A stretch of 64,000 nt of DNA. Source: Halomonas ventosae. Lineage in GTDB: Bacteria > Pseudomonadota > Gammaproteobacteria > Pseudomonadales > Halomonadaceae. The translations under genes were made by a program, and so were the position numbers. The first letter of the stretch is position 1. Every line of letters begins with the position of its first letter. The stretch is taken from contig NZ_SNZJ01000008.1 of assembly GCF_004363555.1 (NCBI RefSeq), positions 1 through 64,000 of the forward strand, written 5' to 3'. A model generated the notes under the pieces. That model did not search any database, was not told the DNA's origin, and saw nothing but the letters and a program-made list of their open reading frames with translations. This document shows positions 38,335-46,642 of this stretch, in pieces.

Positions 38335-38505
38335 TCAGGCGTCGACGACCTTGCGGCCACGGTAGAAGCCGTCCGGGGACACGTGGTGGCGCAGGTGGGT
38401 GGTGCCGGTCTCCTTGTCCTGGGAGAGGGCCGGCGCGGTGAGGGCGTCGTGGCTGCGACGCATGCCGCGCTTGGAACGGGTCTTGCGGTTCTGTTGAACT
38501 GCCAT
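38335..38505 (-). CDS. rpmF: 50S ribosomal protein L32
   Basis: A 56-residue ribosomal protein read directly from the sequence: it begins [20 protein letters not shown] and ends [11 protein letters not shown]. The [16 protein letters not shown] start is diagnostic of L32. The C-terminal CxxC zinc motifs of some L32 proteins are absent, as in most proteobacterial zinc-free forms. It lies between yceD and plsX, the conserved order. Confidence 0.97.
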   Translation of the reverse strand: MAVQQNRKTRSKRGMRRSHDALTAPALSQDKETGTTHLRHHVSPDGFYRGRKVVDA

Positions 38506-38537
38506 GGGTTGTCACTCCAGAGTGAAACGAGGGTGTA

Positions 38538-39065
38538 TCAGGGTTTGCCCTTGATCTGCCGCAGCACATCGAAAGGGCTCGCCGGGGCGCTGGCCGACGC
38601 GTCGGCCGCCTCCCCGCTGTTCAGCTGGTCGCGCGAGACCGGACACTCGGCCTCGTCGTGGTAAACCACCTGGGGCAAGCTGAGGATGAGCTCATCCTCG
38701 ACCACCGCCAGCAGGTTCAGCTGTTCGTTTTCCACCAGCACCGGCTCATGGGTGCTCGGCAGCTCCGCGGCCAGGGCGTCACTGGTGACCATCCCCAGCC
38801 GGAAATCGCTCTCGACCTGCTGCGCCATGGGCTCGAGGCAGCGCCGGCACGGCAGCTGCAGATCGGCCTTCAGGTGGCCACGGATCTCCCGCCGCCCCTG
38901 GGGGTCGATGGCGAAATCCAGCCATACCTGAGCATCGCCGGACTGGCCACCGACTTCCTCGGCGAGCCGCGCCATGTCAGAGAGCGCCACCAGGCCTTCC
39001 AGGTGTTCGGCACGGGCCGCGAGCTTGTAGGGCTCGACCCTGCCGGGGAGTCTTGAGGTCAACAT
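38538..39065 (-). CDS. yceD: DUF177-family protein YceD (23S rRNA accumulation protein)
   Basis: A 175-residue protein of the YceD/DUF177 family, linked to 23S rRNA accumulation in E. coli. Marks are LQLPCRRCLEPM (two cysteines), NLLAVVEDELILSLPQVVYHD and SPFDVLRQIKGKP. It heads the yceD-rpmF-plsX cluster. The ATG at 39065 has no Shine-Dalgarno, and the predicted transcription start of the consensus promoter upstream falls about three bases before it, so the message may be leaderless. Confidence 0.9.
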   Translation of the reverse strand: MLTSRLPGRVEPYKLAARAEHLEGLVALSDMARLAEEVGGQSGDAQVWLDFAIDPQGRREIRGHLKADLQLPCRRCLEPMAQQVESDFRLGMVTSDALAAELPSTHEPVLVENEQLNLLAVVEDELILSLPQVVYHDEAECPVSRDQLNSGEAADASASAPASPFDVLRQIKGKP

Positions 39066-39074
39066 AGGCGCGCA

Positions 39075-39103
39075 ATGATAGGCACTCCCCCTGCCCCTGT
39101 CAA
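39075..39103 (-). promoter_or_regulatory. Near-consensus sigma-70 promoter of yceD-rpmF-plsX
   Basis: On the minus strand TTGACA (6/6), an exact 17-bp spacer and TATCAT (5/6) form the best promoter in the window. The predicted start, about seven bases after the -10, is near 39068, almost at the yceD ATG (39065). Confidence 0.8.
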
Positions 39104-39194
39104 AGCCGCCATCGTCCCGGGTTATCATGGCGGCGCGGCGCCATGACCGGCGCTGCCGACTCACTGTTCCACCGACCCGCCCCGGAGAATGCCC

Positions 39195-39794
39195 ATGCCC
39201 CACCTGATCCTTGCCTCGGGCTCGCCCTGGCGCCGCCAGCTGCTTGACCGCCTGGGGATCCCCTATGCCTGGGAGAGCCCCGACATCGACGAGACTCCGC
39301 GCCCGGGCGAGGCACCCGAGGCCCTGGTCCATCGCCTGGCGCTGACCAAGGCCGAGCGGCTGGCCGACCGCTTTCCCGCCCACCTGATCGTCGGCTCCGA
39401 CCAGGTGGCGCTCTTCGAGGGCGAGATCCTCGGCAAGCCGGGCGACGCGGCCACGGCCCGCGCCAACCTGGCTCGCTTCTCCGGCCAGCGCGTGCGCTTC
39501 CTCACCGGCCTGGCGCTACTCGACACCGGGCACGGCCGTCACCGGGTGTGCCACGAGCGCTATGACGTGGTGTTCCGCCAGCTCAGCGAGGACGAGATCG
39601 CTCGCTACGTGGAGAGGGAGCAGCCGCTGGACAGCGCCGGCAGCTTCCGCATGGAGGGGCTGGGCATCGCGCTGTTCGAGCGGCTCGAGGGCGACGACCC
39701 CAACACCCTGATCGGCCTGCCACTGATCCGCCTCTGCAAGATGCTGCGCGAGGCCGGGCTGGACCCTCTGGGCGACCGGGCTTCGCCCGAGTAG
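39195..39794 (+). CDS. maf: Maf-family nucleotide pyrophosphatase (YceF type)
   Basis: House-cleaning nucleoside triphosphate pyrophosphatase; YceF-type Maf proteins hydrolyse 7-methyl-GTP. The 199-residue protein starts LILASGSPWRRQLLDRLGIPY and has VGSDQVALFEGEILGKPGD and DSAGSFRMEGLGIALFERLEGDDPNTLIGLPL. The start at 39195 is preferred because GGAG is seven bases upstream; the ATG at 39189 is too close. It is divergent from yceD, the conserved arrangement. Confidence 0.93.
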   Translation: MPHLILASGSPWRRQLLDRLGIPYAWESPDIDETPRPGEAPEALVHRLALTKAERLADRFPAHLIVGSDQVALFEGEILGKPGDAATARANLARFSGQRVRFLTGLALLDTGHGRHRVCHERYDVVFRQLSEDEIARYVEREQPLDSAGSFRMEGLGIALFERLEGDDPNTLIGLPLIRLCKMLREAGLDPLGDRASPE

Positions 39795-39905
39795 CAAGGA
39801 GCAAGGAGCAAGGACAAGGACAAGGAGCACGCAGTATCGACCTCGCACTGCTGGCCGCATCAACGGGGTGCCTTGCAGCTTGTCCCTTGCGCCTTGTAGC
39901 TGAGC
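39795..39905. repeat. CAAGG/CTTG-rich element between convergent genes
   Basis: After the maf stop comes an imperfect tandem run (CAAGGAG and CAAGGA units, about seven copies), then an unrelated 45-bp core, then CTTGCAGCTTGTCCCTTGCGCCTTGTAGCTGAG. It has the same vocabulary as the era, ETF-QO and aguB flanks. The two arms are roughly inverted (CAAGG versus CCTTG), so it could form a loose hairpin between the convergent maf and sppA genes. Confidence 0.65.
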
Positions 39906-39917
39906 ATTTCTCGCCGC

Positions 39918-41006
39918 CTAGGGGGCGAGCTGATACCGCACCGGCGACTCACCCCGCGGCAGGCCGAGCCACTCCATGGCGACCCGGCCGAACTGGCGGG
40001 AGATCCGCTCGAGGGGATCGAGACGTGGGGTGTAGTCGCGCAGTCGCGCCTCGCCCAGTCGAGCGCGTGCCACGCCGTCGAGGCTGTCGAGCCCATCCAC
40101 CAGCCCCAGCTCGAGGGCCTGCTCGCCGCTCCAGATCAGCCCGCTGAACAGTCGCTCATCGTCGGCCAGCCGGTCGCCGCGCCCCTCGCGCACGTCGTCG
40201 ATGAACTGGCGGTGGGTGGTGGAGAGCACCTCCTGCCAGAACTCGCGCTGCCCGGGGGCGATGTCCGAGAAGGGGTCGAGGAACGCCTTGTTCTCGCCGG
40301 CCGTGAACACGCGACGCTCGACCCCCAGGCGCCCGATGGCCTCCTCGAAGCCGAAGCCGGCATGGATGACCCCGATCGAGCCCACCAGGCTGGCCGGTGC
40401 GGCGATGACCTCGTCGGCCGCCGCGGCCACGTAGTAGGCACCACTGGCCCCGATGTCCTCGATCACCGCCAGCACCGGCTTGTCGCCGGCGTCGCGCAGC
40501 CGCATCACCGCCTCGAAGATGCGCTGGGACTGCACGGGGCTGCCGCCGGGGCTGTCGATATGCAGCACCACCGCCTCGGCCTCTTCCGCCCGCCAGGCCC
40601 GCTCCAGGCCCTCGATGATGCGCTCGGCGCTGGCCGGGGAGTCGCTGTCGATCACCCCCTTGACCTCGACGACCCCGAGGTGCGGCTGGGCAGGCGCGCC
40701 ACTCCCCGGGGCCCCCAGGATCCCGTAGAGCGAGATCGAGAGCGAGGCCAGGATCAGCAGCGCAAAGAAGAAGCGGAAGAAGAGCTTCCAGCGCCTGGAA
40801 CGACGCTGCTCCACCAGCACCCCGTCGATCCAGCGACCCATCATCTCCAGCTGGGCCAGGCGCTGGCGCTCGCGCAGCGTCTCGGCATCCTCGGCGGGAG
40901 GAGCGGCAGCATCGCCCCGCTGCGCCTCGCGCTCACGGCGCGCCTGCTCCGGGGTCAGCTCCGGCCCGTTCGTCCAGCGGTCATCACGCTTGTCGTCGTC
41001 ACTCAT
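39918..41006 (-). CDS. sppA: Signal peptide peptidase SppA-type (S49) protease
   Basis: Inner-membrane serine protease of family S49, short (single-domain) form. The 362-residue protein has a charged cytoplasmic N-terminus, a membrane helix (about 76-96) and a protease domain with VVLHIDSPGGSP, the nucleophile S188 in DIGASGAYYVAAAADEV and the lysine base K240 in ENKAFLDPF. The enzyme class is clear; substrates are unknown. It lies 22 bp downstream of a HAD phosphatase gene on the same strand, as in Pseudomonas. Confidence 0.93.
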   Translation of the reverse strand: MSDDDKRDDRWTNGPELTPEQARREREAQRGDAAAPPAEDAETLRERQRLAQLEMMGRWIDGVLVEQRRSRRWKLFFRFFFALLILASLSISLYGILGAPGSGAPAQPHLGVVEVKGVIDSDSPASAERIIEGLERAWRAEEAEAVVLHIDSPGGSPVQSQRIFEAVMRLRDAGDKPVLAVIEDIGASGAYYVAAAADEVIAAPASLVGSIGVIHAGFGFEEAIGRLGVERRVFTAGENKAFLDPFSDIAPGQREFWQEVLSTTHRQFIDDVREGRGDRLADDERLFSGLIWSGEQALELGLVDGLDSLDGVARARLGEARLRDYTPRLDPLERISRQFGRVAMEWLGLPRGESPVRYQLAP

Positions 41007-41028
41007 GGTCGTCCTGTCCCTTGGTCAG

Positions 41029-41679
41029 CTAGCCGTGCAGCCAGTCGAAGAGCTCGGGCACCGTCTCGGCGGTGAACACCGGCCGGCTGGCGGCAAGGCG
41101 CGCCGGGGCATGCACGCCCCAGGTCACCGCCGCCCGGTCCATGCCCAACGCCCGGGCCATCTCGAGGTCGTATTCGGTATCGCCGATCATCACCGCCTCG
41201 TCGACCTCGACATCGAGCTCGACGAGGAGCTCCTCGAGCATCCGGGGATGCGGCTTGGAGAGCGTCTCGTCGGCGGTGCGGCTGGCATGGAACCAGTCGC
41301 CGCTGCCGCTCTCGCGGAAGATGCGGTCCAGGCCGCGGCGGCTCTTGCCGGTGGCCACGGCCAGCCGCTGGTCCGCCCTGCCGCGTAGCCGGGCCAGGCC
41401 GGCCTCGACCCCGGGATAGAAGCGCATGGGGCCGGTATCGCCTTCGACGAAGTGGTAGGCATAGCGCGCCCGGAGCAGCTCGGCACGCTCGGCGTCGATG
41501 CCGGGGCAGAGGGTGGCGATGGCCTCGGGCAGCCCCAGGCCGATGATGTTGCGGACCGCCTCCGCCTCCAGCTCGCCCCAGCCGGCTTCCCGGGAGGCCA
41601 CCTGCATGCTGGAGACGATCCGGGCGATGGAGTCCATCAGGGTGCCATCCCAGTCGAAGATGGCCAGTCGATAGCGCAT
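41029..41679 (-). CDS. HAD-superfamily phosphatase (Gph-like)
   Basis: A 216-residue haloacid-dehalogenase fold hydrolase. Motif I is FDWDGTLMDS (nucleophile Asp), motif II VATGKSRRG, motif III SKPHPRML and motif IV MIGDTEYDLEMARALG. A cap domain of phosphoglycolate-phosphatase type lies between motifs I and II. The physiological substrate is not evident. GGAGG lies four bases before the ATG and 12 bp separate it from rluC. Confidence 0.9.
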   Translation of the reverse strand: MRYRLAIFDWDGTLMDSIARIVSSMQVASREAGWGELEAEAVRNIIGLGLPEAIATLCPGIDAERAELLRARYAYHFVEGDTGPMRFYPGVEAGLARLRGRADQRLAVATGKSRRGLDRIFRESGSGDWFHASRTADETLSKPHPRMLEELLVELDVEVDEAVMIGDTEYDLEMARALGMDRAAVTWGVHAPARLAASRPVFTAETVPELFDWLHG

Positions 41680-41691
41680 GAAGCCTCCGTG

Positions 41692-42639
41692 TCAGCGGGC
41701 GTGGCGGGCGCGGTCAAGCACCGTCTCGAGCTCGGCGGGCAGCGGCGCCTTGATCTTCACCGGCCGGCCACTGCTGGGCTCGGGAAAGGTCAGCGCCGCG
41801 GCATGCAGGAAGAGGCGCGACAGCCCCAGCGAGGCGGAGAGCCGCTGGCTCTCGCGGCTGCCGTACTTGTCGTCACCGAGCAGCGGATGGCCGGCATGGG
41901 CCGCATGCACGCGGATCTGGTGGGTCCGCCCGGTGACCGGCTCGGCCTCGACCAGGGTGGCCTTCTCGAAGGCCTCGCGTACCGCGAAGCGGGTCCGGGC
42001 CACCTTGCCGCCCGGCTCGACCCGCACCCGTCGCTCGCCGTTGGGAAGCTCGAAGCGGTCGAGCCGGGCGCTGACGAAGTCGCGTCGCGCCGGCCAGCGC
42101 CCGGCTACCAGCGCCAGGTACTGCTTGTCCATCTGGCGCTCCTTGAGCGAGGCGTTGAGCGCCAGCAGCGCCGGGCGCGACTTGGCCAGCAGCAGGCAGC
42201 CGGAGGTGTCGCGATCCAGGCGATGGACCAGTTCCAGGAAGTCGAGGTCCTCGCGCACCTGGCGCAACGCCTCGATCAGGCCGATCTTCACCCCGCTGCC
42301 GCCATGCACGGCGAGTCCCGAGGGCTTGTTGATCACCAGCCAGTCGCGCCCCTCCAGCAGCACGCTGCCGGCGAGCAGGTTGCGCAGGTTGTCGCTCACC
42401 TCGCGGACCGCCTCCCGAGGCGTGAGGCGCAGCGGGGGGATGCGCACCATGTCGCCCAGCGCCAGGCGGGTATCGGCCTTGACCCGCTTCTTGTTCACCC
42501 GCACCTCGCCCTTGCGCACGATGCGGTAGATCAGCGCCCTGGGCGCCCCCTTCATGCGCGTCAACAGGAAGTTGTCGACCCGCTGGCCAACCTGGCCCTC
42601 GGTCACTTCCACCCACTGCACGTCGCGCCCTTCGGCCAT
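41692..42639 (-). CDS. rluC: 23S rRNA pseudouridine synthase RluC
   Basis: Modifies U955, U2504 and U2580 of 23S rRNA (E. coli numbering, family knowledge). The 315-residue protein has an N-terminal S4 RNA-binding domain (about 16-80) and the catalytic domain with HRLDRDTSG, where D144 is the nucleophile at the same number as E. coli RluC. It also has GRTHQIRVH and LLGDDKYG. The start at 42639 has GGAG at acceptable spacing. It is divergent from rne, the conserved arrangement. Confidence 0.95.
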   Translation of the reverse strand: MAEGRDVQWVEVTEGQVGQRVDNFLLTRMKGAPRALIYRIVRKGEVRVNKKRVKADTRLALGDMVRIPPLRLTPREAVREVSDNLRNLLAGSVLLEGRDWLVINKPSGLAVHGGSGVKIGLIEALRQVREDLDFLELVHRLDRDTSGCLLLAKSRPALLALNASLKERQMDKQYLALVAGRWPARRDFVSARLDRFELPNGERRVRVEPGGKVARTRFAVREAFEKATLVEAEPVTGRTHQIRVHAAHAGHPLLGDDKYGSRESQRLSASLGLSRLFLHAAALTFPEPSSGRPVKIKAPLPAELETVLDRARHAR

Positions 42640-42706
42640 GCCGCCACTCCACTGAAAACCTGCTCGAAGGGCGCATTCTACCGCAGTGCTGGCCATCCTG
42701 CGCCAA

Positions 42707-42735
42707 TTGCTGGCCACACCCTTTGCTGGTATATT
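42707..42735 (+). promoter_or_regulatory. Sigma-70 promoter of rne
   Basis: TTGCTG (42707-42712), an exact 17-bp spacer and TATATT (42730-42735) form a good promoter, matching 4/6 and 5/6. The predicted start is near 42742, giving a leader of about 460 nt before the rne ATG. Confidence 0.65.
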
Positions 42736-42741
42736 GCCAAC

Positions 42742-43203
42742 TCGCTTCACTGGGTCGTCACGACCCGACAGAGCGCCTGCACGACAGACACGCAGGCCGG
42801 AGCGAAAAGATCAGGCCGCGACGATCCTCGCCAATCCGGGGTCCCGCCGCCGACAAGCAAGCGATACAACGCCACGCCCGGCTTCGGTCGCGCTCCCTGC
42901 AGCACGACCGAAGATCGCGGGATACGTACAACAACGTGCCGGAGGCCGGCGTTGGCGAATCGATGAATGCCAGGTGTTGGCGGTGACCGCAGGGCCGGAT
43001 GGGCGACGTCCCACCGAGACATGTCCTGCCTCCGCCCCGTACTCAACATGATCACGCCGTGTCGGTTCCATCGTGCAAGGATGAGCCGGAACGGCCGGGC
43101 GCACTACCGCATCCGCGACATGCGCTGAGCACAAGCACGCAGCAACCAGCGGTTCGCCTCCGTCGTTGACCGCCATCCGGCGCGTCCCTACTTGCGAGAC
43201 GAC
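42742..43203 (+). promoter_or_regulatory. Long 5' leader of rne
   Basis: With rluC starting at 42639, 564 bp separate rluC and rne; about 460 bp would be transcribed leader. In E. coli a 361-nt rne leader carries hairpins through which RNase E autoregulates its mRNA. This leader is GC-rich, has short inverted repeats (for example GCCGGAGGCCGGC near 42939) and no convincing ORF. An autoregulatory role is inference from the family. The ribosome-binding site before the rne ATG is weak (GCGAGACGAC). Confidence 0.5.
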
Positions 43204-46200
43204 ATGAAACGGATGCTCATCAATGCGACCCAGCCCGAAGAGCTGCGGGTCGCGCTGGTCGATGGACAACGCCTCTACGACCTGGACATCGAGTCCGGTG
43301 CCCGGGAACAGAAGAAAGCCAACATCTACCGCGGCAAGATCACCCGCGTGGAGCCCTCCCTCGAAGCCGCCTTCGTCGACTTCGGTGCCGACCGCCACGG
43401 TTTCCTGCCCCTCAAGGAGGTATCCCGCGACTACTTCCTGAAGGAGCCCTCGGGCCGACCCAGCATCAAGGAGGTGCTCAAGGAGGGCCAGGAAGTCATC
43501 GTCCAGGTGGACAAGGAGGAGCGCGGCAACAAGGGCGCCGCCCTGACCACCTTCATCAGCCTTGCCGGTCGCTTCCTGGTACTGATGCCCAACAATCCCC
43601 GGGCCGGCGGCATCTCGCGGCGCATCGAGGGCGAGGAGCGCAGCCAGCTCAAGGAGGCCATGAGCCAGCTGACCGTGCCCGACAAGATGGGCCTGATCGT
43701 GCGCACGGCCGGCATCGGCCGCTCCCCCGAGGAGCTGCAGTGGGACCTGGACTACCTGGTGCAGGTCTGGGAGTCGATCACCGAAGAGGCCGGCAAGCGC
43801 CCGGCGCCCTTCCTGATCTACCGCGAATCCAACGTCATCATCCGCGCCATGCGCGACTACCTGCGCCAGGACATCGGCGAGGTGCTGATCGACAGCGAGC
43901 AGGTCCACCAGGAGGCCCTGGCCTTCATCCGCCAGGTGATGCCCTCCTACCAGCAGAAGATCAAGCTCTACGTCGACGAGGTCCCGCTCTTCTCGCGCTT
44001 CCAGATCGAGTCGCAGATCGAGACCGCCTATGAGCGCGAGGTCAAGCTGCCCTCCGGCGGCTCCATCGTCATCGACCATACCGAGGCGCTGGTCTCCATC
44101 GACATCAACTCGGCGCGTGCCACCCGCGGCAGCGACATCGAGGAGACGGCCCTGCAGACCAACCTGGAGGCGGCCGACGAGATCGCCCGCCAGCTGCGCC
44201 TGCGCGATATCGGTGGCCTGGTGGTGATCGACTTCATCGACATGAGCCCGGCGCGCAACCAGCGCGAGGTCGAGAACCGCATGCGCGACGCCCTCAAGCT
44301 CGACCGCGCCCGGGTGCAGATCGGCCGCATCTCGCGCTTCGGCCTGATGGAGATGTCGCGCCAGCGCCTGCGCCCGTCGCTTGGCGAGACAAGCGGCGTG
44401 GTCTGCCCGCGCTGCGATGGCCAGGGCACCATCCGCGACGTGCGCTCCATCTCGCTCTCCATCATGCGCCTGATCGAGGAAGAGGCGATGAAGGAGCGTA
44501 GCGCCCAGATCCGCGCCATCCTGCCGGTACCGGTGGCCACCTACCTGCTCAACGAGAAACGCGCCGTGCTGGCCGAGATCGAGCGGCGCCAGGGCGTCCG
44601 CGTGGTGATGCTGCCCAACCCGGACATGGACACACCCCACTACGATGTCCAGCGCCTGCGCGACGACCACGTCGACGAGGAAGGCACCGCGACCCTCTCC
44701 AGCTTCGAGCTCTCCACCGACACCGAGGTGGGCAAGGAACCCGAGGCCGCCTTCGGCAAGCCGGTCCAGCGCGCCGAGGCCGCCGTGAAGACGGTGATCC
44801 ACCACGAGCCGGCGCCCGCCTCCCTGCAGCAGGAAGAGGCCCCGGCCCCGGCGCCCGCTCCGGCGGCCCCGACGGCGGCCAAGGCACCGGCCGCCCCGCC
44901 CGTCGCCGAACCCCAGGCCGGGGTGCTGGGCCGCCTGGTCAAGGGCCTGGCCAAGCTGCTCGGCAGCGACGAGGCGCCCGCCGGCACCGAGCCGAAGCCG
45001 TCGGCCCGCCAGGGCGAGTCGCGTGGTGACCAGGGCGCGCGCAAGCCCGCCCAGCGCGACGACGAGCGTGGCGGTCGCAACGGCCGCCAGCGTCGCCCGC
45101 GCAACGACGAACGGCGCAGTGCACCACGCCAGGAGGGCGAGCGCGGGGAAGGCAAGCCCGCCGGCGCCGAGGGCCGCGGCAGCCGTGGCGGACGTGGCCG
45201 CGGCGGTCGTCCCGAGGAGGGCCGCCAGGCGCGTCCGCAGGAGGCGCCCAAGGCTCGCGATGAGAAGTCACGTGACGAGAAGCCACGCGACGACAGGGCT
45301 CGTGACCAGAAGCCCCGAGACGAGAAGCCCCGCGATGACGCCCGTCGCCAGAAAGGCAGCGACAAGCCGACCGAGAAGACGGGCGACACGCGTACCGAGA
45401 AGCCGGGCGCTGCCGAGGCCCCGGTGGATGACGGCAAGCCCAAGCGCACGCGCAACAATCCGCGTCAGCGCACCCGCAAGCATGCCATCAACCCCAAGGC
45501 CGAGGCCGAGCAACAGCGCCTGATGGCCGAGGCGGCCGAGGCCGGTACCGACACCGAGACCGCCCAGGGGCAATCCCAGCCCGCCGAGGCGAAGTCCGAG
45601 TCGGACGCGGCCAAGCAGCCAAGTGGCCAGGATTCCAAGGCCGAACCCAAGGCAGAGCAGAAGCCCGCCGAAGCGAAGACCGAGCCGGAAGCGGCCAAGC
45701 AGTCAGGCGATCAGGCCGCCAAGGCCGAATCCAAGGCGAATGCGCCCAAGGCGGAGCAGAAGCCCGTCGAGAAGCCTGCCGAGCCCAAGGCCGAGGCGCC
45801 AAAAGCCGAGCAGAAGCCCAGCGAAGCCGAGGCACCGAAGTCGGAGCAGAAGCCAGCCGACAAGCCGGCTGAAGCCAAGGCTGAGTTCAAGGCCGAGGCG
45901 CCGAAAGCCGAGCAGAAGCCCGCCGACGCCAAGGCCGAGGCCGAAGCACCGAAGCCCGAGAAAAAGCCGACCGAAGCCAAGGCCGAAGCAGCGAAAGCCG
46001 AGCAGAAAACTGCCGAGAAGCCTGCCGAGACCAAGGCTGAGGCACCGAAGGCCGAGCAGAAGCCCGCCGAAGCCAAGGCCGAGGCGCCGAAAGCCGAGCA
46101 GAAGCCGACCGAGGCCAAGGGCGAAGCCCAGCCGGATGCACCCAAGCCGGAGCAGAAGCCCGCCGAAGCCAAGGCCGAGGCACCGAAAGCCGAGCAGAAG

Positions 46201-46554
46201 CCCGCCGAAGCCAAGGCCGAGGCACCGAAAGCCGAGCAGAAGCCGGCCGAGAAGACTGCCGACGCCAAGGCGGAGGCACCGAAGGCCGAGCAGAAACCCG
46301 CCGAGGCGAAAGCCGAAGCACCGAAGCCCGAGCAGAAAACTGCCGAGAAGCCTGCCGAGACCAAGGCCGAGGCACCGAAGGCCGAGCAGAAGGCTGCCGA
46401 GGCGAACGCCGAAGCCAAGCCGGAAGCGAAGGCCGAGGAGCAGGCGACGGAGAGCCGCGCCAGCCGCCGTCGCCGTCGCCGCGCTCATAACGACCCGCGG
46501 GAGATCCGCCGTCGTGAGCAGGAGGCCAAGGCCCAGGAGGGCAAGCAGGGCTGA
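43204..46554 (+). CDS. rne: Ribonuclease E
   Basis: Essential endoribonuclease organising the RNA degradosome. The 1116-residue protein has an S1 domain (about 35-125), the catalytic core with D300 ([11 protein letters not shown]) and D343 (VVIDFID), and the zinc-link cysteines C401 and C404 (CPRCDGQG), all about three residues before their E. coli positions. About residue 573-587 ([15 protein letters not shown]) is an amphipathic helix in the place of the membrane-targeting sequence. The C-terminal half has an Arg-rich RNA-binding region (about 600-760), a long A/K/E/P repeat tract (about 815-1075) and a terminal basic block ([14 protein letters not shown]). The start at 43204 follows E. coli (MKRMLINAT). 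Divergent from rluC. Confidence 0.96.
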   Translation: MKRMLINATQPEELRVALVDGQRLYDLDIESGAREQKKANIYRGKITRVEPSLEAAFVDFGADRHGFLPLKEVSRDYFLKEPSGRPSIKEVLKEGQEVIVQVDKEERGNKGAALTTFISLAGRFLVLMPNNPRAGGISRRIEGEERSQLKEAMSQLTVPDKMGLIVRTAGIGRSPEELQWDLDYLVQVWESITEEAGKRPAPFLIYRESNVIIRAMRDYLRQDIGEVLIDSEQVHQEALAFIRQVMPSYQQKIKLYVDEVPLFSRFQIESQIETAYEREVKLPSGGSIVIDHTEALVSIDINSARATRGSDIEETALQTNLEAADEIARQLRLRDIGGLVVIDFIDMSPARNQREVENRMRDALKLDRARVQIGRISRFGLMEMSRQRLRPSLGETSGVVCPRCDGQGTIRDVRSISLSIMRLIEEEAMKERSAQIRAILPVPVATYLLNEKRAVLAEIERRQGVRVVMLPNPDMDTPHYDVQRLRDDHVDEEGTATLSSFELSTDTEVGKEPEAAFGKPVQRAEAAVKTVIHHEPAPASLQQEEAPAPAPAPAAPTAAKAPAAPPVAEPQAGVLGRLVKGLAKLLGSDEAPAGTEPKPSARQGESRGDQGARKPAQRDDERGGRNGRQRRPRNDERRSAPRQEGERGEGKPAGAEGRGSRGGRGRGGRPEEGRQARPQEAPKARDEKSRDEKPRDDRARDQKPRDEKPRDDARRQKGSDKPTEKTGDTRTEKPGAAEAPVDDGKPKRTRNNPRQRTRKHAINPKAEAEQQRLMAEAAEAGTDTETAQGQSQPAEAKSESDAAKQPSGQDSKAEPKAEQKPAEAKTEPEAAKQSGDQAAKAESKANAPKAEQKPVEKPAEPKAEAPKAEQKPSEAEAPKSEQKPADKPAEAKAEFKAEAPKAEQKPADAKAEAEAPKPEKKPTEAKAEAAKAEQKTAEKPAETKAEAPKAEQKPAEAKAEAPKAEQKPTEAKGEAQPDAPKPEQKPAEAKAEAPKAEQKPAEAKAEAPKAEQKPAEKTADAKAEAPKAEQKPAEAKAEAPKPEQKTAEKPAETKAEAPKAEQKAAEANAEAKPEAKAEEQATESRASRRRRRRAHNDPREIRRREQEAKAQEGKQG
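45643..46430 (+). repeat. 42-bp-type coding repeats in rne ([10 protein letters not shown] units)
   Basis: Within rne about 15 copies of a motif near PKAEQK recur, mostly spaced 14 codons (42 bp), with consensus [14 protein letters not shown] and variants PKPEQK, PKSEQK and PKPEKK. At DNA level the copies are nearly identical in places (for example 46061-46230), so expansion and contraction by recombination are likely. The tract has a single Phe and no Trp, Tyr or Cys, so it is predicted disordered and strongly charged. Confidence 0.9.
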
Positions 46555-46580
46555 GGACACCCGTCCCGCCTGCACGACTG

Positions 46581-46612
46581 ACAGCGCCCGCAGCCATGGC
46601 TGCGGGCGCTGT
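46581..46612. terminator. Bidirectional hairpin between rne and murB
   Basis: A perfect 13-bp GC-rich stem (ACAGCGCCCGCAG, loop CCATGG) between convergent rne and murB stops. Tails lack T-runs (CGTATC on plus), so it is a likely but not classical terminator. Confidence 0.75.
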
Positions 46613-46642
46613 CGTATCGGGGAGGGGAAGAACCGGGCAGGA

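Noticed and set aside
41029..41679. Assignment of the HAD gene as gph (phosphoglycolate phosphatase)
   Set aside because: All HAD motifs are present, but the subfamily cannot be fixed by eye and the neighbourhood (rluC, sppA) is not metabolic.
45703..46575. Glycine/leucine- or serine/alanine-rich repeat proteins on the minus strand opposite the rne tail
   Set aside because: The periodic A/K/E/P coding repeats keep all frames open and make artificial repeat proteins; the frames have no start signals or neighbours.
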